A DNA stretch of 64,000 nt from Reyranella humidisoli (GCF_019039055.1 NZ_JAHOPB010000002.1:372001-436000), one strand, 5' to 3'. Numbered from the stretch's first letter, positions 54,781 through 64,000 are shown. Notes: a model not told the origin generated them from the sequence alone. Made by a program: numbers and translations.

Positions 54781-57245
54781 CGGGGGCGCGGTCGCGCGCG
54801 CGCCGTGGGCTCGGCGATCAGCGGATCGTCCGGCCAGTAGTGCCGGGGGTACCGGCCCTTCAGTTCGGACTTCACCGCCTTGTAGCCATTCGTCCAAAAG
54901 CTCGCGAGATCGCGGGTCACCTGCACCGGTCGCCGGGCGGGCGAGAGAAGATGGATGGTGAGCGGGACCTTTCCGCCGGCGATGCGCGGCGTCTCGGTGA
55001 GGCCGAACATTTCCTGCAGGCGTACCGAGAGGGTTGGCTCGTCCGGATTGGTGTAGTCGATGGCGACCCTCGATCCGCTCGGCACCTCGACATGCGTCGG
55101 CACAAGGCGGTCGACCTCGCGCTGCTTCTCCCAGGGAACGCGAGCCTTCAGCGCGGCACCGAGGTCGATGCGTGACAGATGATCCTTCCGCGACACACCG
55201 TCGAGATGAAGGCCAAGCCACTCCGGGAGCGACGAGAGGAGGGCGGCATCGGACAGGTCCGGCCATTCCTCGCCGGCGTGGCGGCGGAGGAAGCCGATGC
55301 GTTCGCGCCAGCGCCTCAGGTCGTCGCTCCACGGCAAGGCGCCGAGCCCCAGCTGGCGCACGCCATCGAGCATCGCGGCCTGCATCTTGTCGGCATCCGG
55401 TCGGGCCAGCGGCTTGTCTTCCAGCGCCAGCGCACCCAGCCGACGGCGTCGCCGCGCCAGCACCGCGCCGTCGCGCGCGCTCCACTGCACCAGCTGCTCG
55501 TCGACGATGCGGTCGGCGTAGAGGTCCTCGATCTCCGCGGCCGTGATCGGCGCGGCGAGGAAGATGCGCGATTCCTGCGCCGAGCCGTCGAGATCGGCGA
55601 CGACCAGGAACTCCTCGTTGGCCATCGGATCGCCCTCGGGCAGCGCGGCACCACGACCGCCCGACAGGAGATAGCGCCCGGCCGTGCCGGGCCGGCGGCG
55701 GCCGATGCGGTCGGGATAGGCCAGCGCCAGCAGCGGACCCGTCATGGCGATGTCGGCGCGTTCCTCGCCACCGCCGCGCGGCATCAGGCGTCGTGCCGCC
55801 TCCTGGATCAGCCGCAAGGTGCCGTCGCGTCGGCCGCTCAACGCGATATCGACCCGGTGCCGCAGATCGGCGTCGCGCTGGCCCGGCGGCAGACGCAGGA
55901 AATCCCGTTCGCCCAGGATGGCGGCCAGCAGGGCGGCAACCTTGCCTTGCCCCAACTCGCGGCCTTTCAGGACGAGATGGGCGATGCGCGGATGCTGGCC
56001 GAGGCGCGTCATGGCGCGGCCATGGGCCGTGATCGCGCCAGTGCCGTCGATCGCGCCGAGATCGGCCAGCAGCGCGCGCGCCGTGGCGAGCGAGGCGGCG
56101 GGCGGCGGCGTCAGCCACGGCAGGCCGGTGGCATCGCTGGTCCCCCAGGCGGCAAGCTCGAGGGCAAGCGGCGCCAGGTCGGCGTCGAGGATTTCGGGCG
56201 GCGTGAAGGGCAGGAGGCCGCGGTGCGATTCCTCCGTCCACAACCGGTAGCAGATGCCCGGCTCGAGGCGGCCGGCGCGGCCGCGCCGCTGGTCGGCCGA
56301 GGCCTGGCTCACCCGCACGGTTTCGAGGCGCGTCATGCCCGAGCGCGGCGAGAATTTCGGAACGCGCATCTGGCCGCTGTCGATGATGAGGCGCACGCCC
56401 TCGATGGTGAGGCTGGTTTCGGCGATCGACGTCGCCAGCACGACCTTTCGCCGGCCTGCGGGCGAGGGGGCGATGGCACGGTCCTGGTCGGTGGGGGAGA
56501 GGTCACCGTAGAGCGGCGCCACGTCGATATCGGCACCGATACCTTGCAGACGCTCCTCTACCCGGCGGATCTCGCCGACGCCGGGCAGGAAGACCAGCGC
56601 GCTGCCGGTCTCCTCGGCCAGCGCCCGGCGCACGGTGGCGGCCACGCCATCCTCGATACGACCGGCGGGCTCACGGTCGAGGTAGCGGGTGTCCACGGGG
56701 AACATGCGGCCTGCACTCTCGATCACTGCGGCGCCGCCTAGTCGCGCCGACACCGGACCGGGATCGAGCGTCGCCGACATTGCCACGACGCGCAGATCCT
56801 CGCGCAACGCGGTCTGTGCTTCGCACACGAGGGCGAAAGAGAGATCGGTCTCCAGTCCGCGCTCGTGCAATTCGTCGAAGATCACGCAGCCGACGGACTC
56901 GAGCGATGGGTCGTCCTGCAGCAGGCGCAGGAACAGGCCGTCCGTCACAACCTCGATGCGGGTGCGCGGTCCCACTTTGCTGTCGAAGCGCACGCGGTAG
57001 CCCACGGTCTCTCCGACAGCCTCGCCGAGCGACGCCGCCATGCGCCGGGCGGCGGCCCGGGCGGCCAGCCGGCGCGGCTCCTGCATCACGATCCTGCGTC
57101 CCGCGAGCCACGGCGCATCGAGCAGGGCCAGCGGCACGCGCGTCGTCTTGCCGGCGCCCGGCGGCGCCACCAGCACCGCGGCGTTGTTCGTCTCCAGCGC
57201 GGCGCGCAGCCGCGGCAACGCCTCGTCGACGGGAAGTTGCTCCAT
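54777..57245 (-). CDS. hrpB: ATP-dependent helicase HrpB
   Basis: 822 residues, the normal HrpB length. Walker A APPGAGKT (27-34), DELHERGLETD (motif II), SATLD (III), and later QRRGRAGR (VI). The C-terminal half has the HrpB-specific extension (DLSDAALLSSLPEWLGLHLD). A DExH-type RNA/DNA helicase of uncertain role. Its ATG is only 80 bases from the divergent VOC gene. Confidence 0.93.
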   Translation of the reverse strand: MEQLPVDEALPRLRAALETNNAAVLVAPPGAGKTTRVPLALLDAPWLAGRRIVMQEPRRLAARAAARRMAASLGEAVGETVGYRVRFDSKVGPRTRIEVVTDGLFLRLLQDDPSLESVGCVIFDELHERGLETDLSFALVCEAQTALREDLRVVAMSATLDPGPVSARLGGAAVIESAGRMFPVDTRYLDREPAGRIEDGVAATVRRALAEETGSALVFLPGVGEIRRVEERLQGIGADIDVAPLYGDLSPTDQDRAIAPSPAGRRKVVLATSIAETSLTIEGVRLIIDSGQMRVPKFSPRSGMTRLETVRVSQASADQRRGRAGRLEPGICYRLWTEESHRGLLPFTPPEILDADLAPLALELAAWGTSDATGLPWLTPPPAASLATARALLADLGAIDGTGAITAHGRAMTRLGQHPRIAHLVLKGRELGQGKVAALLAAILGERDFLRLPPGQRDADLRHRVDIALSGRRDGTLRLIQEAARRLMPRGGGEERADIAMTGPLLALAYPDRIGRRRPGTAGRYLLSGGRGAALPEGDPMANEEFLVVADLDGSAQESRIFLAAPITAAEIEDLYADRIVDEQLVQWSARDGAVLARRRRRLGALALEDKPLARPDADKMQAAMLDGVRQLGLGALPWSDDLRRWRERIGFLRRHAGEEWPDLSDAALLSSLPEWLGLHLDGVSRKDHLSRIDLGAALKARVPWEKQREVDRLVPTHVEVPSGSRVAIDYTNPDEPTLSVRLQEMFGLTETPRIAGGKVPLTIHLLSPARRPVQVTRDLASFWTNGYKAVKSELKGRYPRHYWPDDPLIAEPTARARPRPR

Positions 57246-57326
57246 CGATCCCTGTTAGCGCGCAAGCGGATGGACGGGAAGGAGGGGCAGGTCCACTGTA
57301 ACGAGCCTTAGGAGCGAGGGAGTGCA

Positions 57327-57731
57327 ATGACTGTCGTCGTCGAGGCCCTGGATCATCTCGTCATGAACGTGCGCGATGTCGAAGTTGCCGCCGCCTGGTA
57401 TGAGCGCGTGCTGGGCATGAAGCGCAAGATCACCGAGCCGGCGCCCGGCCGTCACGTCACGTCGATGCATTTCGGCCGCCAGAAGATCAACCTGCGGCCC
57501 GAAACCGCGACCCAGAAGCAGTGGTTCACGGGCAAGACGGTGGCGCCCGGCAGCGACGATCTCTGCTTTCTCACGTCGACCGGACCGCAAGCCGTGGCCG
57601 ATCACTTCCGTGCCTGCGGCGTCGAGATCGAGCTCGGGCCCACCGAGAAGAGCGGGGCGATGGGCACGATCGTCTCGGTCTATTGCCGCGATCCCGACGG
57701 CAACCTGATCGAGGTCTCCTCCTACAAATAG
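57327..57731 (+). CDS. Glyoxalase/VOC-family protein
   Basis: 134 residues. One VOC unit pair: ALDHLVMNVRDVEVAAAWYE at the start, then CRDPDGNLIEVSSY at the end, with His8 and Glu near residue 129 as metal ligands. A strong GGAGCGAGGGAG precedes the ATG. Resembles small lactoylglutathione lyase or fosfomycin-type proteins; the substrate is unknown. Confidence 0.88.
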   Translation: MTVVVEALDHLVMNVRDVEVAAAWYERVLGMKRKITEPAPGRHVTSMHFGRQKINLRPETATQKQWFTGKTVAPGSDDLCFLTSTGPQAVADHFRACGVEIELGPTEKSGAMGTIVSVYCRDPDGNLIEVSSYK

Positions 57732-57781
57732 GGACGGAGCGGCTAGGAGCTTTCCGAGCACTATAGAATCACCAACACCAA

Positions 57782-57888
57782 CCTCATGCTGAGGAGCGCT
57801 CCGGAGGAGCGCGTCTCGAAGCATGGGCACGAGCACCGCGTCGTGACCCATCCTTCGAGACGGCCCTTCGGGCCTCCTCAGGATGAGG
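57782..57888. repeat. Inverted pair of CCTCATCCTGAGGAG-type repeat units
   Basis: Units 57782-57827 and 57847-57888. Outer sequences match those at 4100-4215 and 48090-48197; the left unit has CATGCTGAGG and GAAGCATGGG, a matched change on both sides, which shows pairing is kept. It is between the convergent VOC and phosphodiesterase genes. Confidence 0.85.
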
Positions 57889-57917
57889 TGGTGTGTGTCA
57901 CTCCAGACGGAAGAACT

Positions 57918-58706
57918 CTAGAGCAGGAAGGTGTGCGTCCGGTCGAGGAAGTCGTGCATGTGCACGATCATCTGGTCTTCCTCGAGCAGGCAGACGCCAT
58001 AGGCCGGCGGTTCGTGGCTTCCGGGGATGCGGCCTTCGATGACGAAGTCGAGCGCCACCTGGTGGCTGGTGGCGCGCAGCGTCGAGAGCGGGATGCCGCG
58101 CCAGGCGCCGGCGATCGGCCGGTGGAGATGGCCGAAGAACAGATGGCGTATGTTCCGGCGGCCCTCGATCGCCTTGATGAAATGCTGCGGGTCGAGCAGC
58201 GAGATGTCGTCCATGCGCTTCAGCCGCACCTTGAAGGGCGGGTGGTGGATGAAGATCATCACCGGCCTGTCGCCCAGCCGGTCGAGCGTCGCTTTCAGCC
58301 AGGCGCCGCGCTTCTCGCAGAAGGTGCCCCACGGCTTGCCGGGCTCGTTGGTGTCGAGACAGATGCCCGTCACGCCCTCGCCCATGTCGATCGTGTATTG
58401 CACGAAGCCGTTCTCGTCGAACTTCGCCTGCGGGAAGGTCGTTCGGAAATTGTCGCGATCGTCGTGGTTCCCCACCAGCAGGTGATACGGGATCACCAGC
58501 TTGTCGAACTCGCGCTTCAGTGCGGCGTAGGCTTCCATCTCGCCCTTGTGGGCGAGGTCGCCGGTGACGATGGCGAAGGCCGCGTCCGGGTGGTTGCGGT
58601 TCACGTCGGCGACACACAGTGCCAGCCGGTCGATCGGGTTCAGGCCGTAGAGCAGGTTGCCCGGCGGCACGAAATGGGTGTCGGTGATGTGAATGAATTT
58701 TTGCAC
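57918..58706 (-). CDS. GpdQ/CpdA-like metallophosphodiesterase
   Basis: 262 residues. Full calcineurin-like set: DTH (9-11), GDLAHKGE, GNHDDRD, HHPPF and GHLH. GTG 58706 is chosen because GAGGA precedes it at proper spacing; an ATG at 58757 would have none. Such enzymes hydrolyse cyclic nucleotides or glycerophosphodiesters. Being downstream of a Ugp-like ABC operon on the same strand, cleavage of imported glycerophosphodiesters is a strong possibility. Confidence 0.9.
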   Translation of the reverse strand: MQKFIHITDTHFVPPGNLLYGLNPIDRLALCVADVNRNHPDAAFAIVTGDLAHKGEMEAYAALKREFDKLVIPYHLLVGNHDDRDNFRTTFPQAKFDENGFVQYTIDMGEGVTGICLDTNEPGKPWGTFCEKRGAWLKATLDRLGDRPVMIFIHHPPFKVRLKRMDDISLLDPQHFIKAIEGRRNIRHLFFGHLHRPIAGAWRGIPLSTLRATSHQVALDFVIEGRIPGSHEPPAYGVCLLEEDQMIVHMHDFLDRTHTFLL

Positions 58707-58770
58707 GTCGTTCCTCTGACATGACAGGCGGAGCAGGGGATCCCGCTCCGCCCGCACGCTTCGTCTGGCG

Positions 58771-60030
58771 TTATTTCGGCAGCAGCGCCTGCGTGTCCGA
58801 GGTCATCTTCTTCAGCGCGTCGGCGGGCTTGGCGCTGCCGTTCACGACCGTCTGCAGATGGTCCTTGATCACGTCGGTGATCTTGAGGCCGTTTTCACCC
58901 GGAAAGGCGTACCAGGCGGTCATGCTCGGGAGCTGGCCGATGGCGACGCGGTGGTTCGGGTTCTGGGCGTAGAAATCGCCCAGCATCTTCGGGTCCTTGG
59001 CCGGGATGGCATTTGCCGGGAAGTAGCCCGTGCCCTTGACCATGATCGTGGCGCCCACCGGGCCGGTGGCGAACTTGATGTATTCCCAGGCGGCCTTCTG
59101 CTTGGCCGGGTCCTTGGCCAGCATCATGGCGACGTTGCCGCCGGCGGGCAGGCGCGAGTCGGCGCCGGCGCCCAGCGGGAAAGTCGCGGTGCGCAGCGGG
59201 AACACGCCCTGCGCCTGCTTGGTGACGCCGCCGAGGCGCGAGGTCGAGTGCGCCCAGATGCCGAGGCGGCCCGCGACGAAGTCCTGCAGCGCCGTCGCCT
59301 GGCTCACGTCGCGCATCCCGCCGTCGGTGATCATGAGACGCAGCGTCTCGATCGCCTTCTGGCCGGGCGGCTGGTCGAAGGCCACCTTCTTCTCGTCGGC
59401 CGTCAGCATCGTGCCGCCGTTGGAGAAGACGAGGGCCTGCCACATCCAGTTGCCGGTGATGTCCCAGTCGAAGTGGAAGCCGGCGATCTTGTTAGCCGGA
59501 TCGTTGATCTTCTTCGCCAGCGCGAAGATGCCTTCCCAGGTCTTAGGGAAGTTGTCGGGATCGCCGCCGGCCTTCTTAACGAGGTCGGCGTTGAAATAGA
59601 TGATCGGCGTCGAGAGCGAGAAGCCCATGCCGTACTGCTTGCCCTTGACCTGACCCAGCGTCAGCAGCGCGCCGTCATAGCCGGCCTTGGCCCAGTCCTT
59701 CTCGGCGGCGATGAACGGGTCGAGCGGCTGGGCGATGCCGCGATCGGCCAGGATGCGCTGGCGGTTGAGGCCCTGGAAGGTCACGTCCGGCAACTGGCCG
59801 GTGACGGCATTGCGCAGCACCTGCTGCGTCGCGTCCTCGTACTCCTTGGTCGGCTGGGTGAACTTCACCTTGATGTTCGGGTTCGCCGCCATGAACTGCT
59901 TGGCGACCTCCTCCTGGACATCCTTGAAGATGTCGGGGATCGCGTACTGGACGGTGATTTCGGTCTGTGCCGTCGCGGGGCCCGCGACGAATGCGGCGGC
60001 AAGCGCCGCCAGCCCCAAGAGTTTGCGCAT
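58771..60030 (-). CDS. ABC receptor, UgpB/sugar-type (family 1)
   Basis: 419 residues with signal peptide MRKLLGLAALAAAFVAGPATA. Extracellular solute-binding protein family 1, e.g. EEVAKQFMAANPNIKVKF and FAGRLGIWAHSTSRLG-like segments. GAAGGGAGAGATC before the ATG. It follows two permease genes and an ATPase on the same strand; the ligand is a sugar or sn-glycerol-3-phosphate compound. Confidence 0.92.
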   Translation of the reverse strand: MRKLLGLAALAAAFVAGPATAQTEITVQYAIPDIFKDVQEEVAKQFMAANPNIKVKFTQPTKEYEDATQQVLRNAVTGQLPDVTFQGLNRQRILADRGIAQPLDPFIAAEKDWAKAGYDGALLTLGQVKGKQYGMGFSLSTPIIYFNADLVKKAGGDPDNFPKTWEGIFALAKKINDPANKIAGFHFDWDITGNWMWQALVFSNGGTMLTADEKKVAFDQPPGQKAIETLRLMITDGGMRDVSQATALQDFVAGRLGIWAHSTSRLGGVTKQAQGVFPLRTATFPLGAGADSRLPAGGNVAMMLAKDPAKQKAAWEYIKFATGPVGATIMVKGTGYFPANAIPAKDPKMLGDFYAQNPNHRVAIGQLPSMTAWYAFPGENGLKITDVIKDHLQTVVNGSAKPADALKKMTSDTQALLPK

Positions 60031-60087
60031 GATCTCTCCCTTCGTTGAACGTTTCCTCTCATCACACGGCTATGTTGCCGTTTCCTT

Positions 60088-60924
60088 TCACCCCTTCATG
60101 CCGCTGAGCGTGACTCCCTCGATGAAGCGCCGCTGGGCGGCGAGGAACAGCAGGACGAGCGGTGCGGTGATGACGACCGTACCGGCCATCAGAGGGCCGA
60201 AGTCGCTGCCGGCCTCCTCATTGCGGAAGAAGAGCGTACCAAGGGGGGGCGTGGCAAGGTCGCCGGTCTGTATGACGATCAGCGGCCAGAAGAAATCGTT
60301 CCAGTGCGAGACGACGGAAATGACCCCGAAGGCCAGCATGGCGGGCATGGCAAGCGGCAGCATGATGCGCCACAGGATCTCGAATTCGCCCAGCCCGTCG
60401 ATCCGGGCGGCATGCATCAGGTCGTCCGGCACGGTCTTGAAGAACTGCCGCATCAGGAAGATGCCGAAGGCCGAAAAGACGAATGGGATGATGAGGGCGG
60501 CATAGCTGTCGAGCAGGCCGACTTCATACAGCATGACATAGCGCGGGATGGCCGGCGCCTGGGCCGGGATCATCAGCCCGATCAACACCATGGTGAACAG
60601 GATGTCGCGGCCGCGGAAGCGCAGCTTGGCCAGCGCGTAGGCCGCGGGCAGGGAAACGATCAGCTGCAGCAGGAAGATGCCGCCGGTCACGATCACGCCG
60701 TTCAGCAGGTAGCGAAGCAGCGGCACCTTGGTGAACGCCTTGGTATAATTTTCCGCCGCCGCCCAGTTGTTCGGGAGCAGGCTGAGTTTGGTCGAGAATA
60801 TCTCGTTGGGCGGCTTCAGCGAGGTCGAGATCATCCAGACGAACGGCGTCAGCATGATCACCAGCCCGGCGATCAGCAGGAGGTGACGCAGCACTTGGCC
60901 CAGGATCGAGCCGCCGGGTTTCAT
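60088..60924 (-). CDS. ABC permease, UgpE/MalG-like
   Basis: 278 residues, six hydrophobic helices. The EAA-type loop is AARIDGLGEFEILWRIMLPL, and the ending VTLSGMKG is typical of MalG/UgpE. Works with the UgpA-like subunit encoded ten bases before it. Confidence 0.93.
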   Translation of the reverse strand: MKPGGSILGQVLRHLLLIAGLVIMLTPFVWMISTSLKPPNEIFSTKLSLLPNNWAAAENYTKAFTKVPLLRYLLNGVIVTGGIFLLQLIVSLPAAYALAKLRFRGRDILFTMVLIGLMIPAQAPAIPRYVMLYEVGLLDSYAALIIPFVFSAFGIFLMRQFFKTVPDDLMHAARIDGLGEFEILWRIMLPLAMPAMLAFGVISVVSHWNDFFWPLIVIQTGDLATPPLGTLFFRNEEAGSDFGPLMAGTVVITAPLVLLFLAAQRRFIEGVTLSGMKG

Positions 60925-60934
60925 GCGAGGCGCC

Positions 60935-61834
60935 TCATCCGTAGTGCGTCCTCTTCTCGCCGGCCTTCACCTGCAGCAGCGTCAACGCCAGAACGACGAC
61001 CAGGAACACCACGGTGATCGCCGCGCCGTAGCCGGTCCGGAAGAAATTGAAGGCCTCGGTGTACATCGTATAGAGCAGCACCTCGGTCGCCTTGTTCGGC
61101 CCGCCCTTGGTCAGCACCTCGACCGTGTCGAAGACCTGGAACGAGCGGATGCCCGACACGACGGTGACGAACAGGGTCGCCGGTCCCAGCATCGGCCAGG
61201 TGACGCAGCGGAAGCGTTCCCAGGCCGAAGCGGCGCCGTCGATCTCGGCTGCCTCGTATAGATCGGCGGGGATCGACTTCAGCCCGGCCATGAACAGGAC
61301 CATGTTGAGGCCGGCCGACTGCCAGATGCCGATGCCGGCCAAGGTGAACAGCGCGCGGTTCGGGTTCTTCAGCCAGTCGCCGCCCTGGATGCCGACCTGT
61401 TCCAGCACCACGTTGATCAGGCCGACGCTGGGATGCAGCAGGAATTCCCAGACCACCGCCATGGCGATCAGCGTCGAGGTCACCGGGAGGAAGTAGGCGG
61501 CGCGGTAGAAGCCCCGCCCGAAAGTGGCGCCCTCGATCAGGAGCGCGAGGCCGAGCCCCAGGAACACCGAACCCGGCACTGTTACGAGACAGTAGACGGC
61601 AGTATTGCTGAACGACTTCCAGAACACCCGGTCGGCGAAGAGCTGCTCGTAGTTGCCGAGGCCGATGAAGTTCATCGTCGGCGCGCCGAGCTGCCAGTCG
61701 GTGAGCGACAGGACGAACACGGCCAGTGTCGGGCCGGCCAGTAGCACGACGAACATCAGCCAGGCCGGCGACACCAGCGCCAGCGCGGCGCGGCGCTCGG
61801 CCGGCGTAGCGTCGTTCGCGGTGGGCGTCGTCAC
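60935..61834 (-). CDS. ABC permease, UgpA/MalF-like
   Basis: 299 residues, GTG start that overlaps the ATPase stop (GTGA). Six helices; the EAA loop is AAEIDGASAWERFRCVTWPM and the C-terminal part ATEVLLYTMYTEAFNF fits UgpA. Translation is probably coupled to the ATPase gene. Confidence 0.93.
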   Translation of the reverse strand: MTTPTANDATPAERRAALALVSPAWLMFVVLLAGPTLAVFVLSLTDWQLGAPTMNFIGLGNYEQLFADRVFWKSFSNTAVYCLVTVPGSVFLGLGLALLIEGATFGRGFYRAAYFLPVTSTLIAMAVVWEFLLHPSVGLINVVLEQVGIQGGDWLKNPNRALFTLAGIGIWQSAGLNMVLFMAGLKSIPADLYEAAEIDGAASAWERFRCVTWPMLGPATLFVTVVSGIRSFQVFDTVEVLTKGGPNKATEVLLYTMYTEAFNFFRTGYGAAITVVFLVVVLALTLLQVKAGEKRTHYG

Positions 61835-62901
61835 CGCACGCGCCTTCCCTGGACATCGAACTTGAGGACGCGATGGGGCAGCGGCTTCAGCCCGACGGCT
61901 TCGCCACGCTGCGGATCGCGCTCCGAATGGGCATCGATGCGGGCGATCAGTGGCGTCGGCTGCCCCTTCACCTCGACATGGACGAGGCTCTCGGAGCCCA
62001 TGTGCTCGACGAGACGGACATGGCCCGCGATCGCGCCGGCCTCATAGGGGGCCACGAGTTGCATCGATTCCGGCCGCACGGCATGGAAGCCGCCGTCGAC
62101 CGGGATGACGTTGATCTTCGGGCTGCCGACGAATTCCGCCACGGCCAGCGTTTCGGGATCGTCGTAGAGCCGGCGCGGCGGGGCCACCTGTTCGAGCTTG
62201 CCGGCCAGCATGACCGCGACCCTGTCGGACATGGTCATGGCCTCGGCCTGGTCGTGCGTCACGTAGATCATCGTGGCGCCGAGGCGGCGCTGCAGTTCGG
62301 TGAGCTCGGACCGCATCTGGACGCGCAGCTTGGCGTCGAGATTGGAGAGCGGTTCGTCGAGCAGGAAGGCCGATGGATGGCGGACCATGGCACGACCCAG
62401 CGCGACGCGCTGCTTCTGGCCGCCCGAGAGCTGGCCGGGCTTGCGGCCGAGCAGGGGGCCGATGTCGAGCGCCTGGGCGGCGTCCGCCACGTCCTTGGCG
62501 ATCATCCTGCGGGCGGCGGCGGTTCCCGGCAGCAGCGATCCGATCCAGGGCAGGCGCTGCCAGACGTTCATGCGGCGCATCGAGAGCGGCAGGCCGATAT
62601 TCTGGGCCACCGTCATGTGCGGGTAGAGCGCGTAGCTCTGGAACACCATGGCGATGTCGCGATCGCGCGCCGGCAGTTCGTCGACCCTCCGGCCTCCAAT
62701 GACGATCGAGCCGGCATCGTTGCGCTCGAGCCCCGCAACGATGCGCAGCAAGGTCGACTTGCCACAGCCCGATGGGCCGAGCAGCGTCAGGAACTCGCCA
62801 TCGGCGATCTCCAGGGAAATGTCCTTGAGTACCTCGACGGGACCGAAACTCTTTCGAATCCCGTCGATGGAAATTGTCGCCACGCGACGCTCGCTCCCCA
62901 T
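61831..62901 (-). CDS. ABC transporter ATPase, UgpC/MalK-like
   Basis: 356 residues. Walker [10 protein letters not shown] (about 43-51), LSGGQKQR, Walker [13 protein letters not shown], and a C-terminal regulatory OB-type domain (residues about 240-350) as in MalK/UgpC. GTG 62883 is an alternative start with a better upstream GGGAG. First gene of the operon C-A-E-B-phosphodiesterase. Confidence 0.94.
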   Translation of the reverse strand: MGSERRVATISIDGIRKSFGPVEVLKDISLEIADGEFLTLLGPSGCGKSTLLRIVAGLERNDAGSIVIGGRRVDELPARDRDIAMVFQSYALYPHMTVAQNIGLPLSMRRMNVWQRLPWIGSLLPGTAAARRMIAKDVADAAQALDIGPLLGRKPGQLSGGQKQRVALGRAMVRHPSAFLLDEPLSNLDAKLRVQMRSELTELQRRLGATMIYVTHDQAEAMTMSDRVAVMLAGKLEQVAPPRRLYDDPETLAVAEFVGSPKINVIPVDGGFHAVRPESMQLVAPYEAGAIAGHVRLVEHMGSESLVHVEVKGQPTPLIARIDAHSERDPQRGEAVGLKPLPHRVLKFDVQGRRVR

Positions 62902-62968
62902 ACCTTCGCTGCAGCCTAGCCGACTATTGTTACAGCCGCTATGCGCCGATTGTACGTATGGGGGACGG

Positions 62969-63259
62969 TTATGACGGGTAGAACCCGTACGGCTTCGGCC
63001 GGCCCGGATGATTCACGCAGAGCATTTCCGGCGAAACGATCGGGCCGAGCTTGATGCGCTCTTCCTCGCATTTTTCGTAGGTGAACGGTCCGCCGAACAC
63101 CTTCGGGCTGCTGGCGATGATGAGGTAGGATTTCTCGAGGTACCAGCCCGGACCCGTATAGGCCTGGATGGCGGTCGGCGTAGAACAGGCACCGATGGTT
63201 GCGGCCAGCAGGGGAGCGGCCAGCAGGGTCGCCCAGCGACCGATCGAACGTTCCGACAT
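62969..63259 (-). CDS. Small lipoprotein of unknown function
   Basis: 96 residues. Signal peptide with lipobox LAATIGAC, so the Cys near residue 25 is probably lipidated. The mature part (YTGPGWYLEKSY; EMLCVNHPGRPKPYGFYPS) has two further Cys. The frame is open well upstream; ATG 63259 is preferred because it gives a normal signal sequence. Separate from the Ugp-like operon or its distant first gene; family unknown. Confidence 0.65.
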   Translation of the reverse strand: MSERSIGRWATLLAAPLLAATIGACSTPTAIQAYTGPGWYLEKSYLIIASSPKVFGGPFTYEKCEEERIKLGPIVSPEMLCVNHPGRPKPYGFYPS

Positions 63260-63368
63260 CAGCTCAGTATCTCCCCCGGGGCACGAACGCTGCCCGCGTG
63301 CAGCCGGCAAAGTAGGCCATGGCGGCGATGGCTTCAATGCGTCGCTGCCGGCGACTAGGATGCGGCGC

Positions 63369-64000
63369 ATGCGCTGGTTCTTCACATTACCCTTAGTCGC
63401 GGCCGCGGGATTAGCGTCCGGAAGCGCGTTCGCGCTGGATTGTGCCGCCCTCAAGGGCACCGACATTCCCTTCGCCCTCACCCTCGAGGTGACGACCCGG
63501 CAGGCCGGCGAAGTGCCGACGACAAGAACTCAGCAGCTCCAGGTGTTCTGCAAGGGCGCCGAAGTCACGACCTATACGGTCGATTCGCCCACCATCTATC
63601 TCAGGACCCGTGGCCCCGATCCCTTCTTCCCGGTGCAGAGTTTCTATTCCAGCCACGCCGACGATCGACGAACGTGGACGTACTCGGTCGATCCCACGAC
63701 CAGCTACCCCGCCGGAAAGCCGCTTCGGTACAGCGCAGACATGAAGGGAGCCGACGGCAAGGTGCGGCTGGCGGCCACGATGAGCATCGAGTACGTGGAG
63801 GCCGGCACCCGGCGGCTCGATGGATGCATCTTGGTGGTCGCGAAACTCCGCCGGACTCTCGAGGGCCTGGCTGACGGCCAGCCGGTTTCCAACACCAGCG
63901 AGGTGTGGTTTGCGCCGGCGCTCCGGACGGTGATCGCGTCCACTCTGCGGACCGGCAATGTCGAGGTTACTTCAACCCCCATGGCAATCTCTCTGGAATT
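63369..64000 (+). CDS. Exported protein, cut by the right window edge
   Basis: At least 210 residues before the sequence ends; no stop in the window. Signal peptide MRWFFTLPLVAAAGLASGSA, cleaved after AFA. The mature part is beta-rich with Cys at the start (LDCAALKG), in VFCKGA, and in DGCILVV, and a hydrophobic Ile/Leu-rich region later. No family recognised. It is divergent from the small lipoprotein, with a 109-base gap. Confidence 0.7.
   Translation, partial: MRWFFTLPLVAAAGLASGSAFALDCAALKGTDIPFALTLEVTTRQAGEVPTTRTQQLQVFCKGAEVTTYTVDSPTIYLRTRGPDPFFPVQSFYSSHADDRRTWTYSVDPTTSYPAGKPLRYSADMKGADGKVRLAATMSIEYVEAGTRRLDGCILVVAKLRRTLEGLADGQPVSNTSEVWFAPALRTVIASTLRTGNVEVTSTPMAISLE

Noticed and set aside
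57918..58706. PdeM, the missing member of the repair cluster
   Set aside because: The sequence is GpdQ/CpdA-like, of a different subgroup, and belongs to the Ugp-like operon 3.5 kb from the helicase.

Overview
The window is a 64 kb piece of a GC-rich bacterial chromosome. Dense, short-gap gene packing, GTG and TTG starts, 4-bp overlaps, a tricarboxylate-type (Bug) receptor, PCu(A)C, DUF3309, an EcfG-type promoter and DUF1688/GTP-cyclohydrolase-II uracil catabolism genes point to an alphaproteobacterium (Rhizobiales or Rhodospirillales; a Reyranella-like soil organism is a guess). No rRNA, phage, transposase or CRISPR array was seen. There is one tRNA, tRNA-Leu(UAA).

Layout. 0.1-5.3 kb: a secreted protein, a 2-hydroxyacid dehydrogenase, then a URC-type uracil catabolism set (URC1-like, URC4/DUF1688, uracil phosphoribosyltransferase) and a MAPEG protein. 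5.4-8.4 kb: copper chaperone, DoxX protein, Nudix hydrolase, SDR and a SugE/Gdx exporter. 8.5-14.3 kb: a complete oligopeptide-type ABC operon (receptor, two permeases, two ATPases) with an internal terminator after the receptor gene. 14.4-20.2 kb: tRNA-Leu, FAD oxidoreductase, acyl-CoA ligase, a DUF559 nuclease gene framed by near-perfect inverted repeats, dienelactone hydrolase, MFS pump. 20.2-21.1 kb: a visibly less GC-rich DUF3800 gene. 21.1-31.4 kb: Bug receptor, small enzymes, SDR, AbrB-type membrane protein with NAD kinase, TauD dioxygenase, a large radical SAM protein, MFS pump, LpxR-like lipid A deacylase. 31.5-35.1 kb: DUF3309, superoxide dismutase, bacterioferritin and its ferredoxin, and a class III cyclase. 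35.2-37.4 kb: a hotdog/VOC operon. 37.4-41.2 kb: a lipid-linked sugar transfer cluster. 41.2-48 kb: two crotonases flanking a NitT/TauT-type ABC transporter, MaoC, ChaC, DMT. 48.2-57.2 kb: moaA, a ligase/exonuclease/Lhr-type helicase repair cluster and hrpB. 57.3-64 kb: a VOC protein, a Ugp-like ABC operon with a GpdQ-like phosphodiesterase, a small lipoprotein and a protein cut by the window edge.

The most unusual signals are between genes. Several families of palindromic repeats sit at gene ends (2.87, 4.1, 5.3, 6.7, 14.3, 17.6/18.0, 18.8, 48.1 and 57.8 kb). One family occurs as a 41/42-matching inverted pair that encloses only a DUF559 nuclease gene, supplies its ribosome binding site and encodes its last residues. 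This looks like a nuclease-linked counterpart of REP/RAYT systems and is my leading candidate for an undescribed system. All functional calls rest on reading motifs and gene context; no database search was possible.
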